Source: Planctomycetota bacterium (GTDB lineage Bacteria > Planctomycetota > UBA1135 > UBA2386). From it: 8,753 nucleotides of DNA. The DNA is taken from positions 1 through 8,753 of the forward strand of contig QJVU01000741.1 in NCBI GenBank assembly GCA_003235605.1. Reading direction: 5' to 3'. The translations under genes and the position numbers were made by a program. The notes below the pieces were generated by a model. That model did no database searches, was not told the origin of the DNA, and was given only the letters and a program-made list of their open reading frames with translations. Each line of letters begins with the position of its first letter. The first letter of the stretch is position 1. Positions 1 through 5,600 of this stretch are shown piece after piece.

Positions 1-86
1 CAGCTGCCCGGGTAGTACGCGTGTTCGTACGCAGCTTCCGAGCTGCCCTTCTTGGGCGTATGGAACTCCTGGTCGCAAACCCACAG
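1..86 (-). CDS. PP2C-like protein phosphatase, N-terminal fragment (runs off left edge, non-standard start)
   Basis: Only about 28 codons are visible. The frame reads WVCDQEFHTPKKGSS followed by AAYEHAYYPG. I recognise this as resembling the N-terminus of PP2C-like phosphatases that follow TerY-type vWA genes, where an F-x-x-PK-x-GSS segment precedes an acidic/aromatic 'YEDAF.P' stretch. From memory only; no search was run. Coding support is good: 22 of 27 codons end in G or C, against 17 of 32 in the alternative frame starting at the ATG at 94-96. The frame is the same as that of the upstream vWA gene and follows its TGA (93-95) directly, but contains no ATG, GTG or TTG before the conserved block. 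The only near-cognate start is CTG at 84-86, so the start is a guess. If the call is right, it would dephosphorylate Ser/Thr targets, opposing a kinase expected farther left. No catalytic Asp residues are within the window. Confidence 0.5.
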   Translation of the reverse strand, partial: MWVCDQEFHTPKKGSSEAAYEHAYYPGS

Positions 87-92
87 CCTGGT

Positions 93-935
93 TCATCTCA
101 GGTTGCTGGGCCGCGTTCCGATATCGATGGCCTGTACCAGGATCACCATGTCGGCGTTCAGCACGAAGCACTTCGAGTTCTCCGACGGGCTGAAGCCGTG
201 CTCGCGGGCCAGTGCCGCCATGGTGGGCGTCAGTGGCGAAGCGGTCTCCAGGAGCATGCGCGAGTAGTCGTCCGGAAGCTGATCCGGAGAGTCCGGAAAC
301 AGGATCGGCTCGGCGTTCGGGTTGGCCGACAGGTGGATGTTGAACAACATCACGTTGCCGTCCGACGTGAACAGGTTGGTCAGGGCGCGGATCCGCTCGA
401 GCGGCTGCCCGTCCGTGGCCTCACCGTCGGTGATGTGGATCACGGTTGGTGGGTAGCCATCCGGGTGGGCGGCGATCCACTCATTGAGGACGCGTTCGGC
501 CTCACCAGCTGCCCGGCACATGGGTGTGCCACCGTCAGCCATCGGATCAAACCACACCGGAACGCGCACGGTCTGCTCGATCAGCCCGCCAGCACCGTCC
601 GGGATCTTCTTGGTGCGCTCCTCGAGCCTCGCGGGATGCTCGGCAATCTCGCTGATCGGGACCAGGTCCCGGCCGGCGATGTCGCCGACGAAGCTCGGGC
701 CCACGTTCTTGCCATAGCCGATGACGCCGACGTGATAGTAGTCACGCACACCCTCGACCTTCGCGCACTTGATCGACAGCTCCTGAAGCCACCGGTTCAC
801 GCTGTCGGCGACACCCTTTGCCTTCTGCTGGGTGTCGTCGCCAGCACGAATGTGCTCGTTCATCGACGTGGACTGGTCAATCAAGAACAAGAAGCAGGAT
901 GGACTCTCTCTGCTGATCTCTGCTGTGTATGCCAT
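93..935 (-). CDS. TerY-like von Willebrand factor A (vWA) domain protein
   Basis: A 280-residue vWA protein, close to full family length. The MIDAS metal site is complete: D20-x-S22-x-S24 in the segment FLIDQSTSM, T137 in GGTPM, and D170 in ITDGE. The N-terminus (MAYTAEISR...SCFLFLIDQS) and the C-terminus (NADMV...DIGTRPSNLR) both fit the family of vWA proteins encoded next to PP2C phosphatases and Ser/Thr kinases (TerY-P triads), so I take it as intact. It is probably a cytoplasmic Mg-dependent protein-interaction module; no signal peptide or membrane segment is seen. I chose the ATG at 933-935 because it begins the conserved N-terminus and has a GAGGAG-type ribosome site just upstream. The frame is open to an ATG at 1002-1004, but that adds 23 unconserved residues. 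It lies 177 bp downstream of the DUF4388 gene, and the next gene follows at once. The family assignment is firm; the partner and target are inferred. Confidence 0.9.
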   Translation of the reverse strand: MAYTAEISRESPSCFLFLIDQSTSMNEHIRAGDDTQQKAKGVADSVNRWLQELSIKCAKVEGVRDYYHVGVIGYGKNVGPSFVGDIAGRDLVPISEIAEHPARLEERTKKIPDGAGGLIEQTVRVPVWFDPMADGGTPMCRAAGEAERVLNEWIAAHPDGYPPTVIHITDGEATDGQPLERIRALTNLFTSDGNVMLFNIHLSANPNAEPILFPDSPDQLPDDYSRMLLETASPLTPTMAALAREHGFSPSENSKCFVLNADMVILVQAIDIGTRPSNLR

Positions 936-939
936 TGGG

Positions 940-950
940 CTCCTCGCCTC
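940..950 (-). promoter_or_regulatory. Ribosome binding site of the vWA gene
   Basis: Read on the minus strand, this stretch is GAGGCGAGGAG. The AGGAG core (940-944) ends four bases before the ATG at 933-935. It decides the start in favour of this ATG over the upstream in-frame ATG at 1002-1004. The remaining 177-bp gap (936-1112) between the two genes shows no convincing -35/-10 pair or terminator stem-loop by eye, so the vWA gene may be transcribed together with the DUF4388 gene upstream. Confidence 0.6.
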
Positions 951-1112
951 GTCCTCACTCGCAATAACGAAGTTCTCTTCCAAACTCCTTCGGTTTCGAC
1001 GCACTCGCGCCAGCTTCTTGAGCCAATCTTCGGGACCTGTCTGCGCGCCGGAATCGATGCCACGCCATGGGGCCTGGGTGATCTCGGTCAGTCCGGAATC
1101 CCCACTTGCCCC

Positions 1113-2465
1113 TCAGGTTCGCCGAATCCACCGGACCGGCCAGCTCCTCCGTACCTGCTTGACGTCTTGCGGAGACTCTTCGATCTCGTCTTCGAATTCA
1201 CCCTGCTGTTCGTGCTCGGAGTGCTCTTCGTACTCACCGTACTCTTGATCGTCGTCGTACTCTTGATCGTCGTCGTACACTTGATAGCCGTCGTACTCTT
1301 GAAGGTCGTCGTACTCTTCGTACTCGCCCTGTGCCGTGGGGTCGCCTTCCATGTATTCCTCGACCCCTTCGAACTCATGGCGGACTGTGTCGTCGAAACT
1401 ACCGCCTTGGTCCCAGGGCTCCACCTGGCCGAACAGCTCCCCCTCGACAGCCGCCGGGGCCTCCGACCCCTCTGCCGGCTCGATCGGATCTGGTCGCTCG
1501 AGCTCGTCCTGCCTGCGCGCGCTCTCCAGCAGCAGCCTGGTGACGTTCATCCGAATGCGTTGCTCGACGCCTGATGTCTCGCCCTCATAGAACGAGAAGT
1601 TGCAGTTGTTGGCCGCATACAAGCGGTTGAACAGCTCCTGCACCTGCGCCTCCAAGGCAAGCTTGAGGTCTTCACGCGACACCAGCTCTTCATGGTCGGA
1701 GGAGTCGTCAGGGCTGGCATAGGGGTTGAACCGCCGGTAGAAGTCCTCGAGCTGCTCGGTGCCGATCTTGTCGCGGGCCACCAGGATGCTCCCCAGCAGC
1801 TGCTCGTCGGTCGAACGATCGCTGGATGCATGCACGATGTCGCCTTCGAGGATCTCCAGCGTGAACGTCTCTTCCGTGTTGGTGAGGTAGAGTGTTCCGG
1901 ATTGACGGTTCACGCTCAGGAACTCGAGGATGCTCGCAATCGGTAGCTTCTTCGTGGATCCCCTGAGCTCTGGCTCTGGCAGCGGTGCAGTCTGCTCCGG
2001 CCCGACCTGCTCCGCGGCAACCTGCTCCGGTCCGGGAAGCTCCGGTCCGGCCTGTTCCGGCCCGGGATGCTCCGGCTCGGGAAGCTCCGGCCCGGCCTGT
2101 TCGGGCGACGGGACAGGAGAGGTCCCTCCGACTGGGGCGGGTGGCACGGGCTGCCGCGCCGGCGGTAGGGACGGTGGCTTCATGGCTGCGGCCGCCCATG
2201 CCGGCGGGCCCGATGGCGCAGGTGTCCCGCCAGCGGCCGCACCGCCGGACGGAGGCCCCACGACGAGCTGCCGCACGTGGTCCATCCACCAGGGCTCCTT
2301 GGCCTGCGTGGCAGCATTCCCGTGCTCCCCGTGCTCCCCGTGCTCCGCGTGCTCCGCGTGATCCGCGTGATCCGCGTGCGCTGCCGACTCCGTCCGCTCT
2401 GCCTGCTGATCGGTTTTCTCCTGCTTCTGCGGGCCAGGGTCCGTCGTGTTGCTCTGCTCAGCCAT
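1113..2465 (-). CDS. DUF4388 (PATAN-like) domain protein with repetitive disordered flanks
   Basis: A 450-residue protein in three parts. Residues 1-165 are low-complexity: a His-Ala/Gly-Asp/Glu repeat (about 27-50), a short WWMDHVRQLVVG segment (59-70), a Pro/Ala/Gly linker and a Pro-Glu-rich repeat (121-161). Residues about 167-320 form a DUF4388 domain, with the typical pattern LPIASILEFLSVNRQSGTLY, then FTLEILEGDIVHA, LLGSILV and a helical C-half ending MNVTRLLLESARR. Residues about 330-450 are very acidic, with a Tyr-Asp-Asp-Gln-Glu hexapeptide repeat (about 380-411), and the protein ends in a short basic patch (RRSWPVRWIRR). DUF4388/PATAN domains occur in bacterial signalling proteins, often with response regulators, and are thought to mediate protein contacts. 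No enzyme motif is visible, so I read it as an adaptor or scaffold. Start: the ATG at 2463-2465 opens the hydrophilic region; the frame reaches an ATG at 2664-2666 that would overlap the divergent gene. It is first in the minus-strand run towards vWA and PP2C. Confidence 0.82.
   Translation of the reverse strand: MAEQSNTTDPGPQKQEKTDQQAERTESAAHADHADHAEHAEHGEHGEHGNAATQAKEPWWMDHVRQLVVGPPSGGAAAGGTPAPSGPPAWAAAAMKPPSLPPARQPVPPAPVGGTSPVPSPEQAGPELPEPEHPGPEQAGPELPGPEQVAAEQVGPEQTAPLPEPELRGSTKKLPIASILEFLSVNRQSGTLYLTNTEETFTLEILEGDIVHASSDRSTDEQLLGSILVARDKIGTEQLEDFYRRFNPYASPDDSSDHEELVSREDLKLALEAQVQELFNRLYAANNCNFSFYEGETSGVEQRIRMNVTRLLLESARRQDELERPDPIEPAEGSEAPAAVEGELFGQVEPWDQGGSFDDTVRHEFEGVEEYMEGDPTAQGEYEEYDDLQEYDGYQVYDDDQEYDDDQEYGEYEEHSEHEQQGEFEDEIEESPQDVKQVRRSWPVRWIRRT
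1239..1328 (-). repeat. Five tandem 18-bp repeats encoding Tyr/Asp/Gln/Glu hexapeptides
   Basis: Five consecutive 18-bp units lie at 1239-1256, 1257-1274, 1275-1292, 1293-1310 and 1311-1328. The first two are identical; the third and fourth differ at a few positions; the fifth is diverged. In the DUF4388 protein they encode variants of DDDQEY, giving a highly acidic, tyrosine-rich disordered segment. The identity of the first two units suggests recent slippage or unequal exchange, so copy number may vary between strains. Confidence 0.85.
1985..2105 (-). repeat. Degenerate Pro-Glu-rich coding repeat
   Basis: Imperfect repeats built on gctccggcccg/cctgttccggcccg variants encode GPE-Q/L/H-x units, residues about 121-161 of the DUF4388 protein. 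The units vary in length and sequence, so this is an old or diverged repeat. It probably forms an extended linker between the His-rich N-terminus and the DUF4388 domain. Confidence 0.65.
2322..2375 (-). repeat. Six tandem 9-bp repeats encoding a His-(Ala/Gly)-(Asp/Glu) tract
   Basis: Six 9-bp units follow one another: two gtgctcccc, two gtgctccgc and two gtgatccgc (plus-strand reading). They encode His at every third position, spaced by Ala/Gly and Asp/Glu. With the flanking copy this gives seven histidines (H30, 33, 36, 39, 42, 45 and 48) in the DUF4388 protein. The paired units suggest stepwise duplication. A His/acid tract of this spacing can bind divalent metals, but nothing here proves that it does. 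Confidence 0.8.
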
Positions 2466-2654
2466 GGTCCATCCCCATATCGTCGGTCGAGGGGGTCGCA
2501 CTACAGCCGGTTCCGGATCGGGTTGCTCTTCGAGAACCGGCCTTGATTCGCCGGTCTCGTCGGGGATTCTGCCGCAGGCGCAATGTCCCCGGGCATGGGA
2601 GCCGATGAGAAGGGACCAACCTGATCCCACCAGTAGCACCATCGAAAGACCCGG
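2466..2654. promoter_or_regulatory. Divergent intergenic region between the DUF4388 and helicase genes
   Basis: These 189 bp separate two genes facing away from each other, so promoters for both should lie here. I see no convincing sigma-70 boxes in either direction: TTGATT at 2543-2548 has a 17-bp spacing to ATTCTG, which is a poor -10. The clearest element is the inverted repeat listed separately (2531-2559). The ribosome sites are weak: GAAAG about 8 bases before the helicase ATG, and GGGGA about 8 bases before the DUF4388 ATG. The frame of the DUF4388 gene stays open across the region, but that extension would overlap the helicase gene and looks non-coding. Confidence 0.6.
2531..2559. repeat. 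Inverted repeat (possible operator or 5'-leader hairpin) in the divergent promoter region
   Basis: The left arm CGAGAACCGGC (2531-2541) pairs with the right arm GCCGGTCTCG (2550-2559): ten base pairs with one bulged A, around the 8-base loop cttgattc (2542-2549). No T-run follows on either strand, so it does not look like an intrinsic terminator. Its position about midway between two divergent genes suits an operator controlling both, or a hairpin in a leader transcript. Confidence 0.5.
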
Positions 2655-5600
2655 ATGTCCGCTCAAGAAGCCAAGGAACGGCTACTCCAGCTCCTCGACT
2701 ATGTACAGCACATCGTGCGGCTGCCCGAGCGCGCGCGGTTCTCGGTCAAGGACAGTGGTAGCTTCGTCTACCTGCAGGAGAACCTTCACAACCAGATTGG
2801 CGTGCAGTTCGACGTTCGCGGGCCGCAGGGTCGGTCGTGGCTCAAGCTGGTTCGGCTGCAGCGGATCGATCCTCCCGAGGTGCCTCCGGAGCTGAAGGGG
2901 TGGATCTCCATGATCCGGAATCCGTTCCGGGAGCCGAAGGTGGCTTCGGAGCGGACCGAAACCGTGACGGCGGCCGAGGGACAGACGCTGGTCGAGCAGG
3001 GTCTCGTCGATCCCCAGGAGATCAAGAAGATCCGAAAGCTCTCACCCAACAAGGAGAAGCAGGTCCAGGTAACGCGACGCCTGCAGAAGGACGGCGCCCT
3101 CAGCGAAGCCGTCGGCAAGTACCTGGGTGGTCCGTGGCGGCGGTGGGCAGAGATGGAGAAGCCCCGGCGGTCTGCCATGAAGATATACGACGACTTCTTC
3201 AAGCTGCACCAGTCGATCCAGGCTGGGGCGGTCGAAGCCCCCGTCGAAGTAGTCTGGGGCATAGGAGTGGCAGTCTGGAAGACTCATTCCGGCACGATCA
3301 AGCACCCTCTGATCGAGGTCCTGGTGGAGATCGACGTCGATGCGGAGACGAACGACATCCTCGTCCGGCGGCGCAACACCGACCCCACGCTGTTCATCAA
3401 GCAGTTCTTCAATCTGGACAGTCCCGGCCTGGTCAAGCTCCAGGAGGAGGCCAGGAAGTACTTCGAGGAGTTCCGGAAGGGTCAGGACCATCGCGACTTC
3501 AGTCCGTTCGTCAAGGAGACCTTCGAACCGCTGTTGCGGTTGGCTACGACGCTGCTGACCGCCTCGGCCCAGTACTATCCCGACGTTGCTGACGACCCGA
3601 AGAGCGTGGCGCTGCCGGAACCGACGGAAGTGCTGCAAATCACCGACACCTGGGCGATCTACGCGCGTCCGCGCAGTGACAACCTGTTCTACGAAGACAT
3701 CGAGCGCCTGAAGAAGATCGTGGAGGACAGCGACTTCGACTCGTTGTCGACGGCCGCCCGCAAGTTCGTGGCAGACCCCTCGGATGCACCTACCTACGAG
3801 CCGCGGCAGGTGAACCTGCTGGGAGGGCTGCGGGACAAGGCCGGCGATATCGAGGTGAAGGGCAGCAGACCAAAGGATGCGGAGTACGAGCTGTTCTTTC
3901 CCAAGGAGTACAACGACGCACAGGTCAAGATCATCCACGAGCTCGAGCGCTCCGATGGAGTGGTGGTGCAGGGTCCGCCCGGGACTGGGAAGACCCACAC
4001 GATCGCGAACATCATCTGTCACTATCTCGCCACCGGCCGGCGGGTGCTGGTCACCTCCCAGGGCGAGCCGGCGCTGAAGGTGCTGCGCGAGTTCATTCCC
4101 GAGGAGATCCGCCGCCTGACGATCAGCCTGCTGACCAAGGACCGTGAAGGCCTGCAGCAGCTGGAGACCGCGGTCACGCTGCTGGCAAACGAGGTCACCC
4201 GGATCGTGCCCGAGCAGATCGAGAGACAGATCATCGACAGTGAGCGAAGGCTCCGCAAGCTGGGCGCGCAGATAGAGGCGAACGAGCGGGCCGTGCGTGA
4301 GATCGCCGAGCGGCAGCTGACCCCGCATCAGCACGAGCTGTTCGGGAAGGATCCGGTGAGTCCATCGGAGCTTGCCAAGCACCTGGCTGGCGTGCGCAGC
4401 CGTCATGAGTGGCTGCCGGACAACCCGAGCCTGGATCCGAAGTTCGATCCCAGGTTCAACGCCGAGCACATTGCAGCGGCAAAGCAGGCCCGGAGGCGGC
4501 TGGGGAAGGACCTCCAGTACATCAGCAGCAAGCTGCCGACGATCAAGAACCTGCCCGACAACTCGAAACTCCAGGAGATCCACGAGCGGATCATCAACGC
4601 GGATCAGAACGACCCGCATGCCCAGGATCCTGACTTTCCGAAGCTATCCGTGCTGGCGGAGAACGCCCTGGTACGGGCCGCCGAGCTGAGCGGCAAGCTG
4701 CGGACCCTGGTCCAGGTGCAAGACCTCGTTGCGCCCCACCCCTGGCTGGCGGAGCTCCTGCGGACCTGGCTCGAGCTCGGGTGCCACTGCCCGGCAACCA
4801 AGCCCTTCGACGACCTTATCCCGGATCTGCAGAACCTCGCCGAGCGGGTTCCCGTGTTCGAGGTGCGGCCGGTGGAGATACCGGACCTGGGCGATCATGC
4901 CGAGACCGTGCTCGCGGCCGTGGCGCGCGCCGCCAAGGGCCGGCGCCCCTTCGGCGCCTTGGGGCTGGGGGGAAGTCGGGCAAAACAGCTGTTTGCGCAG
5001 GTCACCGTCGACGGCGAACCGCCGGTGAACGCCCAGGCCTGGCAACACGTGGAGGACTACCTCCAGCTCTGTGACGATGCCTATGTGGTGGCCCAGGAAT
5101 GGAACGCCATCGCCCAGCAGTTCTCCCTGCCGCTGGTGGACGAGGCCAGCGCCTGGGTGGCGCCCTCCCTGACGCAGTATTTCGACCTGATCATCAGGGC
5201 TTGGCGGGTGGCGGACTCCAACGACCTGAGGCAGGAGATCCCCGAGCTGTTCCCCCACGGCATCGACGTGGAGGACGTGTACTGCAACCGGGAAGCGGCC
5301 CTGAGGGCCATCGAGGCTGCGGAGGTCAACCTCACCCGGCACGAGCGAGGCTCTGCGCAGCAGCTGGTCGATCGCCTCCACAGCGCACTGGATGGGTGCG
5401 AAGGTCCGGTGGTGAAGGAAGCTGCGCTGTTCCTGCGGGGGAAGGTGGGGAACCAGCTGGTCCGGACCAGCGAGATCAGCTCCAAGTGGGACTCGCTGCT
5501 GGCTGACCTGAAGCGCGTGCACTCCTATGCCCGGGACTTCGAGGTGGTCCGGAAGCTGGCAGAGCTGGTAGAGCGATCGGGGGCTCCCAAGTGGGCCGCG

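Noticed and set aside
1..96. Frame starting at the ATG overlapping the vWA TGA (ATGA at 93-96)
   Set aside because: The overlap is attractive for translational coupling, but only 17 of 32 codons end in G/C and the product has no recognisable similarity, unlike the frame reading EFHTPKKGSS.
936..1004. Upstream ATG (1002-1004) for the vWA gene
   Set aside because: The added 23 residues are unlike the family, while the ATG at 933-935 begins the conserved MAYTAEISR block and has a good ribosome site.
1239..1328. Possible CRISPR-like array because of regular tandem repeats
   Set aside because: The units abut without spacers, keep the reading frame and encode amino-acid repeats.
21..1574. Long plus-strand open frame opposite the vWA and DUF4388 genes
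   Set aside because: It runs antisense to two supported genes, crosses their intergenic gap, and its hydrophobic Val/Leu-rich stretch is just the antisense of the acidic 18-bp repeat. Its product resembles no family.
2543..2571. TTGATT plus 17 bp plus ATTCTG as a sigma-70 promoter for the helicase gene
   Set aside because: The -10 hexamer shares only one base with the consensus and the site overlaps the inverted repeat.
2466..2666. Extended start for the DUF4388 protein at 2664-2666, adding 67 residues
   Set aside because: It would overlap the start of the divergent helicase gene, and the added sequence has no family resemblance. Although VLLVGSGWSLLIG looks signal-like, the rest of the protein gives no sign of export.
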